Shown: positions 24,643-33,714, numbered from the stretch's first letter. The stretch is 64,000 bases of DNA from Ruminococcus sp. (GCA_021200415.1 JAJQGO010000013.1:342653-406652); one strand, 5' to 3'. The notes: a model not told the origin generated them from the sequence alone. Translations and numbers: made by a program.

Positions 24643-25910
24643 TTACAAAAAATTCGGAGAAGCTTTACAGACGTGCTTCCGGCTTCATGCCGGGCGGCGT
24701 AAACAGTCCTGTCCGTGCGTTCAGGAGCGTCGGAGGAACTCCCCTGTTTATTGAAAGGGCGAAGGGCAGCCGCATTTACGATGCCGACGGAAATGAATTC
24801 ATCGATTACGTCTGCTCATGGGGCCCGAATATTCTCGGCCACGCTCATCCGTCAATTACGGAGGCAGTCAAAAAAACCTGTGATACGGGGCTTACCTTTG
24901 GCGCTTGCCACAAGGGGGAAATCCGCCTTGCCGAGCTGATTCGCAGGCATTTTCCGTCAATGGAAATGCTGAGGCTTGTAAATTCCGGTACGGAGGCTGT
25001 TATGAGTGCCGTCCGTGCCGCAAGAGGCTTCACACATCGTGATAAAATCGTAAAATTCGAGGGCTGCTATCACGGTCACTCGGACGGACTTCTCGTCAGG
25101 GGCGGTTCGGGACTTCTCACAGGCTCTGTTCCCGACAGCTCAGGCGTGCCGAGAGGATATACGGATACAACGCTTCTCGCAAGGTACAACGACAGACGTT
25201 CCGTTGAGTCGCTTTTCGCCTGCGACGGAAGAAATATTGCCTGCGTCATAGTTGAGCCTTGCGCGGCAAATATGGGGGTAGTTCCTCCGTCAGAGGGATT
25301 TCTGCAATTTCTGCGGAGCATCACAAAAAGATACGGAGCTGTCCTGATTTTTGACGAGGTAATAACAGGCTTCAGATTGGGTATCGGCGGAGCGCAGGCG
25401 TACTACGGAGTAACGCCTGATATGACGACTCTCGGGAAAATAGTCGGCGGAGGAATGCCTCTTGCCGTATACGGCGGACGGCGTGAAATCATGGAATGCG
25501 TTGCTCCGCTCGGTTCTGTGTATCAGGCAGGAACTCTTTCGGGAAATCCCGTTGCCGTTTCGGCAGGAATCGCCGCAATTGAGGAGCTTGAAAAAGCACC
25601 TGAAATCTACGATGAGCTTGAGAGAAAATCCGCCATGATCGAAGCCGCAATGAAGGAGGCGGGACTCAGGGTTAATCGCTGCGGATCGCTCCTGACGGCA
25701 TTTTTCACAAATGAGGACGTAACGGACTACAATTCCGCAAAATCCGCCGACACTGCCGCATATGCGGAGTATTTCGTGTATCTGCTGGAGCATGGCATAT
25801 ATACTGCGCCGTCACAGTTTGAGGCAATGTTTGTTTCCGCGGCTCACAGTGATTCGGACATAGAAGCTACCTGCGAAATAATATCAAAATTTCAAGGAAA
25901 AGGGAGATGA
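24639..25910 (+). CDS. hemL: Glutamate-1-semialdehyde 2,1-aminomutase
   Basis: 423 aa PLP enzyme making 5-aminolevulinate. [45 protein letters not shown] and the PLP lysine in [18 protein letters not shown] are clear. The ATG at 24639 with GGAGGAGG upstream is preferred over an ATG six codons earlier. No late heme genes (hemE, hemY, hemH types) follow, so the products leaving this operon are probably siroheme and corrinoid precursors. Confidence 0.95.
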   Translation: MITKNSEKLYRRASGFMPGGVNSPVRAFRSVGGTPLFIERAKGSRIYDADGNEFIDYVCSWGPNILGHAHPSITEAVKKTCDTGLTFGACHKGEIRLAELIRRHFPSMEMLRLVNSGTEAVMSAVRAARGFTHRDKIVKFEGCYHGHSDGLLVRGGSGLLTGSVPDSSGVPRGYTDTTLLARYNDRRSVESLFACDGRNIACVIVEPCAANMGVVPPSEGFLQFLRSITKRYGAVLIFDEVITGFRLGIGGAQAYYGVTPDMTTLGKIVGGGMPLAVYGGRREIMECVAPLGSVYQAGTLSGNPVAVSAGIAAIEELEKAPEIYDELERKSAMIEAAMKEAGLRVNRCGSLLTAFFTNEDVTDYNSAKSADTAAYAEYFVYLLEHGIYTAPSQFEAMFVSAAHSDSDIEATCEIISKFQGKGR

Positions 25911-25916
25911 TAACGG

Positions 25917-26699
25917 GTGTCATATTTCAGTGAAGCGCTAAACGACCTGATGAATCAGAATAATCTGAGAGCAACTGATATTTGCAGCGAGCTTCATATT
26001 AACAAATCATATTTCAGCAAGATGAAAAACGGAACTGTTCTGCCTGCGCAATTCGGCATGATTGAAGGCCTTGCCGTTGCAATGCGTCTTGGCTGCGCAG
26101 ACAGGGAGCGTCTTTATACAACGTACAAGGCATCGAAATTCGGATCATTTTATCCGCTGATTGAAAAATCCGTTGAGCATCTTTTCGAGCTTGACAGCCT
26201 TCCCGAATATGAGGCGGATCAATTGGAAAACGCAAGAAAAAGCTTCGCCAACGGCAGCCTTATCAGCGGAGAAATAGGCGTTATTCAGGCTATAATGCAC
26301 TTTTTCGCAGGTGAGCATAGTGAAATCGATATAATTTTAGAGCCTTCGGATAAGGGCGTCAGCGAGGCTGTTGAAAAGGGAGCTGCTCTGAAAAGAGGCA
26401 GTGTGAAAATAAACTGGCTTCTGCGCCTGAGCAGCAGCAAGACGGACGGTATTTCCTCCGAAAATATAGACGCTCTTTCCCATGTTGTCGGGATTCTGTT
26501 CAGCTGCAACGTGAATATGCACTATCAGTACATAAATATGAATGAGCATTATCTGTACTCCGCGTTCCCTTTTATGCTTGTCTCGGATAATGAGGTTTTG
26601 CTCATTTCCCAAGACTGCTCGGAAGCCCTGTACTTCAGCGAACCGAAAACGGTCAATATATCTGGAGAAATTCAGGTTCATGTTCGGAAGATCCGATAA
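25917..26699 (+). CDS. Helix-turn-helix regulator, N-terminal part of a probably split gene
   Basis: 260 aa from a GTG start after GGGAG. An XRE-type HTH (about 1-65, FSEALNDLMNQNNLRATDIC and INKSYFSKMKNGTVLP) is followed by an unassigned domain. It ends abruptly in VHVRKIR, where the next reading frame (+1) continues with a compatible sequence from 26680. The two parts together would be about 480 aa, so I suspect an indel or a frameshift. Located 6 bp after hemL, but it may not be part of that operon's function. Confidence 0.65.
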   Translation: MSYFSEALNDLMNQNNLRATDICSELHINKSYFSKMKNGTVLPAQFGMIEGLAVAMRLGCADRERLYTTYKASKFGSFYPLIEKSVEHLFELDSLPEYEADQLENARKSFANGSLISGEIGVIQAIMHFFAGEHSEIDIILEPSDKGVSEAVEKGAALKRGSVKINWLLRLSSSKTDGISSENIDALSHVVGILFSCNVNMHYQYINMNEHYLYSAFPFMLVSDNEVLLISQDCSEALYFSEPKTVNISGEIQVHVRKIR

Positions 26700-27345
26700 T
26701 TTCTGTGAGGTCTACAGCGACGCTCTGGACTTCCTTGACGGCTGCGGCGAATTTTTCGGAAATGATGCTGCGTCGGTCAAAGAGGAAAACGAGCTGTATA
26801 TACTCCGCAAACACCCTTGCGTTATTTTTGGAATTGATGAGGATTCCCTGAAAAAATCAGTTATCAATTCTGATAAGAAGTCGCAGATTATATCAAAATA
26901 CGCAAAATTTTTATACAGCAACGCCAAAAACACACGAACTGAACATATTATTTTTTCCGAAGAGGGACTGCGTGAGTTTTTTGAGCTTGACGAATTTTAT
27001 GAATTCAACAAGCAGCTTACATATCCCCTGTCAAAGGAAACGAGGAAAATGTGCTATGCGAGAATCCTTGAATATGCCAAGGAGCATAGCTTCATTGAGC
27101 ATTGTATGCTCAGAAGCACGCTTCTTGACAGAGGCGATGCCTGCATGGCAAATATCTGGACTGACGGCAGAATGCTGTTTATGTTCAATTTCGAAAACGG
27201 CTATCGGATAATGCTGATAAAGGAAAAAAGCATTGCCAATTCACTTATCGAGTATATCAGATTCTTCAGGGAATGCGGCATTCTTTGCAGCCGTAAGGAA
27301 ACGATTGAAGTCATGCAGGAGGCTTACGATAAATACTGCAAATAA
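26680..27345 (+). CDS. C-terminal part of the split HTH regulator, or separate hypothetical protein
   Basis: 221 aa from ATG 26680, overlapping the upstream gene by 20 bp in a different frame. It has no recognised domain; it starts MFGRSDNFCEVYSDALDFL and is mixed alpha/beta with FSEEGLREFFELDEFYEFN. GGAG lies 12 bp upstream of the ATG, a weak signal. The sequence reads like the effector half of the same protein family as the upstream HTH gene. It is followed by a strong terminator. Confidence 0.55.
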   Translation: MFGRSDNFCEVYSDALDFLDGCGEFFGNDAASVKEENELYILRKHPCVIFGIDEDSLKKSVINSDKKSQIISKYAKFLYSNAKNTRTEHIIFSEEGLREFFELDEFYEFNKQLTYPLSKETRKMCYARILEYAKEHSFIEHCMLRSTLLDRGDACMANIWTDGRMLFMFNFENGYRIMLIKEKSIANSLIEYIRFFRECGILCSRKETIEVMQEAYDKYCK

Positions 27346-27380
27346 AAAGAGGCGGATTTAATTCCGCCTCTTATATTTTA
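27343..27380. terminator. Bidirectional terminator
   Basis: AAGAGGCGGA (27347-27356) pairs with TCCGCCTCTT (27363-27372), with A-rich and T-rich flanks on both sides. It separates the HTH gene pair from the convergent VanY-like gene. Confidence 0.85.
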
Positions 27381-28337
27381 TTTTACTGCCGTAACCACGA
27401 AGCCGTCAATATTATTTCCGGAAATAGTGTAGTTGCCCGAAACAGGAACTCTGACAGATGTTGAATCCCCCATATAAGCCGTGTAGTAGATTTCATACTG
27501 AACTCCGTCAAGCTCATATGCAAGCGTCTCAGTGTCGATTGTGTAGGACTTGAGCCAGTCGTTGTACTCCTCCAGACAGAGATTATTCTGCTCCATAATC
27601 GAAGCATGAACTCTGCCCACATATCTCAGATGCCATACGCAGCCCGACTGACCAGTCACGCTTTCCTTATCATCGGGATACCTGACAATAAAGCCGTAGC
27701 TTGCGCAGTTTTCTATTATCCACGATTCCTCGTCAAGTCCGTCATACTCAAGAATCCGGTTTGCTCCCTGAACGGCAAGGTCTACGGTAAAGCCGCCTGC
27801 CGATTCCTCAAAGGATGCGGAATAAAGCGAATCTTCACTGCTGTTCTGCTGGGTTGTGCTGTAGATGACAAAATCAGACAATCCCGTTGCTGAGTTATAA
27901 TCAGCCATCATGAGGTTGAGAGCGTCAGCGGCGTCCTCATCGAGCATAAGGCTTTCGGCATACAGAGAGTAGCATTCGTTTTTCACATCGAGAAGGCTCA
28001 CGAGGGAGCTTGAATCGTCAGAAGCCGCAAGGGGGTACTGCTGATTCGCAACAGTAAGCAATCCGGAGGAAAGCTGAGATGCGGGAACGGCAAATTCAGA
28101 ATAGCCGAGATATGATATATCCTGTGAGCTTTGCTGGGTAGTTCCCTCAGCGATAACAGTTCCGTCGTTTGTTGTCTGGGCGGCGGACAGAGGGTCCTTG
28201 AAATCACCCGATATTACAATGGTTGTATCAGGTGTTACAAAGAAGTCGCGTCTGATGCTGTCGGCAGCGACAATGACTCCCACAGTAAGCAGCATAGTCC
28301 ACACAAGCCTGCTCTTTTTTAGATGTTTATTTGGCAT
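27378..28337 (-). CDS. VanY-like (peptidase M15B) protein with degenerate active site
   Basis: 319 aa with an N-terminal membrane anchor (about 11-27). Residues 200-262 align well with VanY/YodJ D,D-carboxypeptidases (SWIIENCASYGFIVRYP, then VWHLRYVGRVHA). The M15 motif SxHxxGxAxD reads EESAGGFTVD, so the first zinc His is Ser179 while Asp186 remains. In the EPWHxRYVG motif the catalytic Glu is Cys233, with His236 kept. I infer a non-enzymatic cell-wall binding protein. ATG with GGAGGAT upstream; 57 bp after the carboxypeptidase gene on the same strand. Confidence 0.75.
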   Translation of the reverse strand: MPNKHLKKSRLVWTMLLTVGVIVAADSIRRDFFVTPDTTIVISGDFKDPLSAAQTTNDGTVIAEGTTQQSSQDISYLGYSEFAVPASQLSSGLLTVANQQYPLAASDDSSSLVSLLDVKNECYSLYAESLMLDEDAADALNLMMADYNSATGLSDFVIYSTTQQNSSEDSLYSASFEESAGGFTVDLAVQGANRILEYDGLDEESWIIENCASYGFIVRYPDDKESVTGQSGCVWHLRYVGRVHASIMEQNNLCLEEYNDWLKSYTIDTETLAYELDGVQYEIYYTAYMGDSTSVRVPVSGNYTISGNNIDGFVVTAVK

Positions 28338-28394
28338 TTTGCAATCCTCCGTATTCTATTCTTCTACACATAAATCATTTTATCTTTAATAAAT

Positions 28395-29471
28395 CTAACC
28401 CACCGCCGGCGGATCATAAGCCTCACCGCCCACGCAGAAAATGCTGTACGCGCTGAGAGTATTGTAAATAATTTTCCATTTTGATGTTCCGCCGGCAAAC
28501 ACAAGTATATATGTTTTGCCGTTTGCCTCCGCAAAGGTTGCAAGGCACTGACCCGCTTCATCGGTATATCCGGTTTTGCCGCCCTCAATGACGACACCCG
28601 GCATTTCAGTTCCCTCCATTCGGCTGAATACAGTGCTTGTGAGGAGAAGTCCCTCGGGATTGTATTCGGTCGGGGGAATTTCATACTGATATGTTGAAAG
28701 TATCTCCCTGCACACATCGTTTTGCAAAGCGTAATTCAAAATAACCGCAATATCCTCCGCCGTGCTGTAATGCTGAGCGTCATGAAGCCCCACGCAATTT
28801 GTAAAATGAGTATTTTTGAGTCCCATTTCCTCAGCCTTTTGGTTCATCATCTCGACGAAAGCCTCCTCCGAGCCTGCAACATAAGTTGCCGCGGCAATAG
28901 AAGCGTCCGCACCTGACGGAAGTATCACGCCGTAGAGAACCTGTTCCAGCGTAGGCGTTTCACCTGCGACAAAGCCGGCTCTTGAAGCCTCCTGTTCAAT
29001 CATCGGGTCAACCATCTCGGAGGTAATTGTAACTGTATCCGAAAGATCCTCGATATTTTCCACGGCAACAATCAGCGTCATAATTTTTGTCAGGGACGCA
29101 GGATACATTTTCGTATTGTAGTTGCGGTAGGCGACAACCTCATTTGTTTCCGTATCAATAAGAATACCGTACTGGGCGTCAAAATCAACCGGAAACGTAT
29201 CGGAATCATCGGTAATATCGGGATAGACAACGGCAGGTACAGCTTCCTCCTCCGAAGCCTCCTCGGAAGCTTCCTCATCATCGGTAAATTCGGAGGAATC
29301 TGATGCTTCCGAAGAGGCGCTGACGTTTGTGACCTCATTTGCCGGAGTACTTCTGTCCGAACAGGACGAAACCATAAAAATGAAACCGACAACAATCAAA
29401 ATTAAAAGGAGAAGGGCCATACCTATTCTGAAATAGCGTATTTTTTTCTTTTTCTTTCTGCCTTTCTTCAT
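28395..29471 (-). CDS. Serine D-Ala-D-Ala carboxypeptidase (peptidase S11, DacA-like)
   Basis: 358 aa. A basic N-terminus (KKGRKKKKKIR), one membrane helix (about 17-34) and a Ser/Glu-rich extracellular spacer (about 40-85) precede the S11 domain. Catalytic motifs are intact: SxxK as ASLTKIM, SGA in LPSGADAS and KTG in GGKTGYTDEAG. It trims stem peptides of peptidoglycan. The ATG at 29471 follows AGAGGTG; the ORF upstream lacks a start signal. A short C-terminus without the amphipathic anchor helix suggests attachment by the N-terminal helix. Confidence 0.88.
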   Translation of the reverse strand: MKKGRKKKKKIRYFRIGMALLLLILIVVGFIFMVSSCSDRSTPANEVTNVSASSEASDSSEFTDDEEASEEASEEEAVPAVVYPDITDDSDTFPVDFDAQYGILIDTETNEVVAYRNYNTKMYPASLTKIMTLIVAVENIEDLSDTVTITSEMVDPMIEQEASRAGFVAGETPTLEQVLYGVILPSGADASIAAATYVAGSEEAFVEMMNQKAEEMGLKNTHFTNCVGLHDAQHYSTAEDIAVILNYALQNDVCREILSTYQYEIPPTEYNPEGLLLTSTVFSRMEGTEMPGVVIEGGKTGYTDEAGQCLATFAEANGKTYILVFAGGTSKWKIIYNTLSAYSIFCVGGEAYDPPAVG

Positions 29472-29678
29472 TCTACACCTCTGTATAAATCTGTAACTTT
29501 TATTATAATACAAAATCTGACAGGTGTCAACGGCTGTGGAGAAATCTACGATTTGCACAATTTACGGTGTCGAAACTTGTTATTCATTGCGGAAAAATAA
29601 TTCAAATGATTTCTGCATAAAATAAGAAAAACAAAAGCAGTGCGAAAAGAACTGCTTTGAGATGGAACGGAGATAAAT

Positions 29679-30821
29679 ATGCTGAAAAAATTTTTTAAAA
29701 AGAGTCTGATTTTAATATTGTCAGCGATAATTGCATCGGCGGTGAGGACAGCTCCTGCTGCGGCTGAGGGAGAAGCGGCTGCGTATATTCTCATTGAAGC
29801 AAGCACGGGAACTGTTCTGGAGGAGTACAACTCCGACATGAGGGTGAATGCGGGATACCTCACGAAGCTTATGGCTCTGCTCCTCATAGGCGAGGACATC
29901 GAAACAGGAAAATATTCGGCGGAAACGGAGCTGACGGCATCTCAGTCCGTTTTCGGGACGGAGGGGGCTGTCATATGGCTTGAAGCGGGAGATAAGCTGA
30001 CTGTTGACGAGCTTCTGAAGGGCGTTATAATCGGTAACGCAAACGATGCTCTGACAGTTCTTGCGGAGCATTCGGAAGGCTCTCTTGAGGCGTTTACGGC
30101 ACGCATGAACAGCAGGGCGTTTGACCTCGGACTGCGAAATACGGCTTTTTATTCGCCTCATGGCTACTACAATGAAAATGAATACACAACAGCTCATGAT
30201 ATTGCGGTTATATGCTCACAGCTTGCGAAATTTGATTTCCTGACACCCTATTTCAAAACATGGCGCGATTTCATTAAGGAGGGGCAGACGGAGCTTGTAA
30301 ATGAAAACACACTGTCAAGAACATATGAACGCCACATAGGCTTCAAGGCGTCCCATTCGGAGCAGTCGGGCTACTGTGTTGCCGAGGGAGGACGTTCGGA
30401 GGACGGAACTGCCTATATAGCCGTTGTTCTGGGGGCAGCCGATGAGGAATCCTCCCTTTCCGCCGCAAAGCAGCTTGTCAAAAAGGGCTTCAGCGACTAT
30501 AAGGTTACAACTCCGGGATTCCTCGATGAGCTGCTTCATCCCGTTAAGGTGCTGAACGGAGTTGACTCGGCAGTGGAGGTAAAGCTGAAATCCCAGAGCG
30601 CGGTTGTTATTCCAAAGGGAGTCAATGAGCTTTCCAATGTCATAGTTATGCCCGAATATCTGGAGGCTCCGCTGAAAAAGGGACAAAAGGTCGGCACAGC
30701 CGCTTTCTACAACGGAGATACCCTTGTCTACGAAACCGATATTATTCTTCAGGACGATGTTGAAAGGCTCTCTTATGCCTATATTTTAAAGAAAATGTTG
30801 TTAAACCTCATAGAAAATTAG
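29679..30821 (+). CDS. DacF-like S11 family protein with all three catalytic motifs altered
   Basis: 380 aa, signal peptide (about 1-29), S11 fold (about 30-270) and a C-terminal beta domain (PBP5_C-like, about 275-360), as in DacF. The catalytic SxxK is YLTK (Tyr60, codon TAC), SxN is NAN (120-122) and KTG is KAS (223-225), although flanking residues still align well with the neighbouring carboxypeptidase. It is full length with no stop or frameshift, so it is probably a retained pseudoenzyme. ATG with ACGGAG upstream; divergent from the intact S11 gene. Confidence 0.78.
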   Translation: MLKKFFKKSLILILSAIIASAVRTAPAAAEGEAAAYILIEASTGTVLEEYNSDMRVNAGYLTKLMALLLIGEDIETGKYSAETELTASQSVFGTEGAVIWLEAGDKLTVDELLKGVIIGNANDALTVLAEHSEGSLEAFTARMNSRAFDLGLRNTAFYSPHGYYNENEYTTAHDIAVICSQLAKFDFLTPYFKTWRDFIKEGQTELVNENTLSRTYERHIGFKASHSEQSGYCVAEGGRSEDGTAYIAVVLGAADEESSLSAAKQLVKKGFSDYKVTTPGFLDELLHPVKVLNGVDSAVEVKLKSQSAVVIPKGVNELSNVIVMPEYLEAPLKKGQKVGTAAFYNGDTLVYETDIILQDDVERLSYAYILKKMLLNLIEN

Positions 30822-30840
30822 GTTCATAATTGTCTATAAT

Positions 30841-30890
30841 GTACAATTGTTGGAATTGTACTTGAAAAAATTTTCAAAATATAGTATTAT
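30841..30890 (+). promoter_or_regulatory. pgi promoter and adjoining inverted repeat
   Basis: GTACAATT (30841-30848) and AATTGTAC (30854-30861) form a perfect inverted repeat directly abutting TTGAAA (30862-30867), with a 17-bp spacer to TATTAT (30885-30890); an overlapping TATAAT is 3 bp further. The repeat could be a regulator site; it is not followed by a T run, so it is not a terminator. Confidence 0.55.
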
Positions 30891-30955
30891 AATAGTGGTA
30901 AATTATATTGTATGAAAATTTTGGCTCTCATACAAAATGATGGAGGTATATTATA

Positions 30956-32290
30956 ATGTCTTTGAAACTTAATACAAAATACCTGGAAGGCTTCGTAAAC
31001 GACGACGAAATGAAGGGCATCAAGGCACAGGTTGAAACAGCTGCCGAAACTCTTCACAGCAAAACCGGTCTTGGAAACGATTTCCTCGGCTGGGTTGAGC
31101 TTCCCACAAATTATGATAAGGACGAGTTTGCCCGTATCAAGGCTGCCGCTGAGAAAATCAAGTCAAATTCCGATATTCTCATCGTTATCGGCATCGGCGG
31201 TTCTTATCTCGGCGCAAGAGCCGCAATCGAGCTTCTCAAATCGCCCCTTTACAACAACATGAAGAAGGATACTCCCGACATTTATTATGTCGGCAACAGC
31301 ATCAATCCTACCTACCTCAATGAGGTTATTTCACTCTGTGAGGGCAAGGATTTTTCTGTCAATGTTATTTCAAAGTCCGGCACAACAACCGAGCCTGCCC
31401 TTGCTTTCAGAATCTTCAAGAAAATGGTTGAGGATAAGTACGGCAAGGAGGGCGCAAAGGACAGAATCTTCGCCACAACCGACAAGGCAAGAGGAACTCT
31501 CAAGAATCTCTCCGATGCTGAGGGCTATGAAACCTTCGTTATCCCCGACGACGTCGGAGGAAGATTCTCCGTTCTCACAGCTGTCGGACTTCTCCCGATT
31601 GCCGTTGCCGGCTGCGATATTGACGCTCTCATGAGAGGCGCTGCCAAGGCACAGGCTGACTATATGGCTGATTTCGACAACAACGACTGCTATAAATATG
31701 CCGCACTCAGAAATATTCTCTACAGAAAGGGCAAGTCAGTTGAAATGCTCGTTTCCTACGACCCAAGCTTCGTTATGATGTCCGAATGGTACAAGCAGCT
31801 CTTCGGCGAAAGCGAGGGCAAGGACAACAAGGGCATCTTCCCTGCATCCGCTGTTTTCTCAACCGATCTCCACTCTATGGGTCAGTTCATTCAGGACGGC
31901 TCACGAGTAATGTTCGAAACAGTTGTTGACATCAAGAATCCCAAGAAGGATTTCTTCCTCGAAAGCGATGAGGCTAACCTTGACGGACTTAACTTCCTGA
32001 CAAATCAGAATATGTCCGTTGTAAACAGAAAAGCCTTCGAAGGCACGGTTCTCGCTCACACAGAGGGCGGAGTTCCCAATATTATCCTCGAAATGGACGA
32101 TACCACCGAAGAAAGCGTCGGCTACATAATCTATTTCTTTGAGAAGGCCTGCGCAATTTCAGGATACGTTCTCGGCGTAAATCCCTTCAATCAGCCCGGC
32201 GTTGAAAGCTACAAGGCTAATATGTTCGCTCTTCTTGGCAAGCCCGGCTATGAGGGACAGAAGGCTGCTCTCGAAGCTAAGCTCGGCTAA
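30956..32290 (+). CDS. pgi: Glucose-6-phosphate isomerase
   Basis: 444 aa, typical of the shorter Gram-positive form. It interconverts glucose 6-phosphate and fructose 6-phosphate. The phosphate-binding [18 protein letters not shown] and [16 protein letters not shown] stretches and the late [21 protein letters not shown] are clear. ATG after ATGGAGGT. Codon choice is strongly biased (CTC, AAG, GAG), as expected for a high-expression glycolytic gene. Confidence 0.96.
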   Translation: MSLKLNTKYLEGFVNDDEMKGIKAQVETAAETLHSKTGLGNDFLGWVELPTNYDKDEFARIKAAAEKIKSNSDILIVIGIGGSYLGARAAIELLKSPLYNNMKKDTPDIYYVGNSINPTYLNEVISLCEGKDFSVNVISKSGTTTEPALAFRIFKKMVEDKYGKEGAKDRIFATTDKARGTLKNLSDAEGYETFVIPDDVGGRFSVLTAVGLLPIAVAGCDIDALMRGAAKAQADYMADFDNNDCYKYAALRNILYRKGKSVEMLVSYDPSFVMMSEWYKQLFGESEGKDNKGIFPASAVFSTDLHSMGQFIQDGSRVMFETVVDIKNPKKDFFLESDEANLDGLNFLTNQNMSVVNRKAFEGTVLAHTEGGVPNIILEMDDTTEESVGYIIYFFEKACAISGYVLGVNPFNQPGVESYKANMFALLGKPGYEGQKAALEAKLG

Positions 32291-32300
32291 TCTGACTTTA

Positions 32301-32381
32301 AACATCACCGCACAGAACCGCATAGCTGCCATACGGCAGGCGGATTCGCAAATGCGTAAATCCGGTGTGCTTTGTGGGGTG
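32301..32381 (+). repeat. Diverged copy of the dispersed repeat (copy G)
   Basis: AACATCACCGCACAGA at the left and GTGTGCTTTGTGGGGTGCTGG at the right are recognisable but diverged termini; the middle forms its own hairpins (GCTGCCATACGGCAGGC; CGCAAATGCG). It lies 10 bp after the pgi stop codon and could act as the pgi mRNA end structure. Confidence 0.65.
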
Positions 32382-32441
32382 CTGGATTAAATTATAAAAC
32401 ACATTACACTGCCGTGCAAACGGCAATGGAAGGAGAAAAAT

Positions 32442-32849
32442 ATGATTAAACTTATTACAGGTAAAAAAGGTACAGGAAAAACAAAAATTCTTATTGATAT
32501 GATTAACGACGCTGTTAAGTCAACTAACGGCAGTCTTGTATGCATTGAAAAAGGTGAAGCAATCAGACGTTCTATCAGCTACAAGGTAAGATGGTGTGAT
32601 ACCGAGCAGTTCAATATTTCCGGATATGACGCTTTCTACGGCTTCCTCGCAGGTATGCTCGCAGGCAACTACGATATTAAGGAGGTTTTCGTTGACGGTA
32701 TCATCAAAATCTGCGGACGCGATTTCAATGAATTCGGAGCAATGCTTGAAAAAGTTGATAAGCTCACAGGCGACGATACAACTGTTGTATTCTCGGTTTC
32801 CGCTGACAATTCCGAGCTTTCCGACAACGTAAAGAAGTTCCTTGATTGA
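32442..32849 (+). CDS. Small P-loop protein, function unknown
   Basis: 135 aa. It starts MIKLITGKKGTGKT, a Walker A loop, and has a possible Walker B in IKEVFVDGIIKI (Asp after a hydrophobic run). The rest of the fold resembles a minimal nucleotide-binding domain without recognisable sensor motifs. No signal peptide or membrane segment. ATG with AAGGAG upstream. It stands alone between pgi and the yceD-rpmF operon. Confidence 0.75.
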   Translation: MIKLITGKKGTGKTKILIDMINDAVKSTNGSLVCIEKGEAIRRSISYKVRWCDTEQFNISGYDAFYGFLAGMLAGNYDIKEVFVDGIIKICGRDFNEFGAMLEKVDKLTGDDTTVVFSVSADNSELSDNVKKFLD

Positions 32850-32888
32850 GCCACACAAGTTTTTTCTGCGAATTTTTCTGTCTTGCTA

Positions 32889-32917
32889 TTGACAGAAATC
32901 GCCGATTAGTGTATAAT
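32889..32917 (+). promoter_or_regulatory. Promoter for yceD-rpmF
   Basis: Perfect TTGACA (32889-32894), 17-bp spacer, TATAAT (32912-32917), about 26 bp before the yceD start. Confidence 0.88.
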
Positions 32918-32948
32918 ATAATTCATGATGCTCTGAAGGATTAGTAAT

Positions 32949-33395
32949 ATGATAATTGATTTAAAACAACTTTTTGACATTACCGGTGAATCTATGGATC
33001 TCGACTGCTCTATCGAAAAGGAGGAGCTTTCGGGAATCTATGACTGCACATTTGTTTCTCCGGTGAGCGTTAAAGGCAGAATTTTTAATAGAGCCGATGT
33101 GGTTCATCTTGATTATTCCGTTGATTTTACTCTCATGATCACCTGCGACAGGTGCCTGAGGGAGCTTGAAAGAGATTATCATTTCGATTTCAGCCATATC
33201 GTCGTTCAGGAGCTGAACAGTGATAATGACGACTATATTGTCGCTGACGGCGAGAGCATTGACTTGAGTGAAATTGCTGTTACGGATTTGCTTCTTCAGC
33301 TGCCTACAAAATACCTCTGCAAGGAGGACTGCAAGGGGCTGTGCATGGTCTGCGGATGCGACCTCAATGAATCCGAATGCGATTGTCTGAGGTAA
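32949..33395 (+). CDS. yceD: YceD/DUF177 family protein
   Basis: 148 aa. The DUF177 pattern is present: DCTFVSPVSVKGRIFNR, DYSVDFTLMITCDRCLRELERD and the C-terminal Cys-rich YLCKEDCKGLCMVCGCDLNE. The family is linked to 23S rRNA/ribosome assembly and is nearly always next to rpmF, as here. Its stop codon TAA lies inside the left terminus of repeat copy H, so the insertion set or preserved the exact end of the protein. Confidence 0.9.
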   Translation: MIIDLKQLFDITGESMDLDCSIEKEELSGIYDCTFVSPVSVKGRIFNRADVVHLDYSVDFTLMITCDRCLRELERDYHFDFSHIVVQELNSDNDDYIVADGESIDLSEIAVTDLLLQLPTKYLCKEDCKGLCMVCGCDLNESECDCLR

Positions 33396-33462
33396 CACCG
33401 TACAAAGATTGCTGCCCACCTGTCCGACTGGCAGGTCAGGCTCGCTTTGTGAAGTGTTGCCA
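33391..33462 (+). repeat. Short dispersed repeat copy inside the yceD-rpmF operon (copy H)
   Basis: GGTAACACCGTACAAAGATTG at the left and CGCTTTGTGAAGTGTTGCC at the right are inverted repeats with an inner CTGCC/GGCAG-like hairpin. The left end supplies the yceD stop codon. The element separates yceD from rpmF by 109 bp, so it may affect expression of L32. Confidence 0.78.
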
Positions 33463-33504
33463 TAAAATAACTGAGCTGTGAAAGCTCTGTAAGGAGGTGC
33501 CAGA

Positions 33505-33690
33505 ATGGCTGTACCGAAGAGAAAAACTTCCAAGGCAAGACGTGATAAAAGACGTTCTGCTGTATGGAAGCTTGATGCACCGGCTATGTCTAAGTGCGAT
33601 AACTGCGGCGCATACAAAGCTCCGCATAAGGTTTGTAAAAACTGCGGTTTCTATAAGGGCGTTGAGGTTCTTAAAATGGACGCTGAATAA
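33505..33690 (+). CDS. rpmF: 50S ribosomal protein L32
   Basis: 61 aa. It starts [18 protein letters not shown] and carries two CxxC pairs ([18 protein letters not shown]) that form a zinc ribbon in the Zn-containing version of L32. Preceded by AAGGAGGTG. Operon partner of yceD. Confidence 0.97.
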   Translation: MAVPKRKTSKARRDKRRSAVWKLDAPAMSKCDNCGAYKAPHKVCKNCGFYKGVEVLKMDAE

Positions 33691-33714
33691 TCGGCTGTAT
33701 CCGATACATGAGGA

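Noticed and set aside
32301..33462. Repeat copies as ordinary intrinsic terminators
   Set aside because: They form hairpins after genes but lack T runs, and their sequence, not just structure, is conserved between unrelated loci, so a mobile or dispersed repeat fits better.
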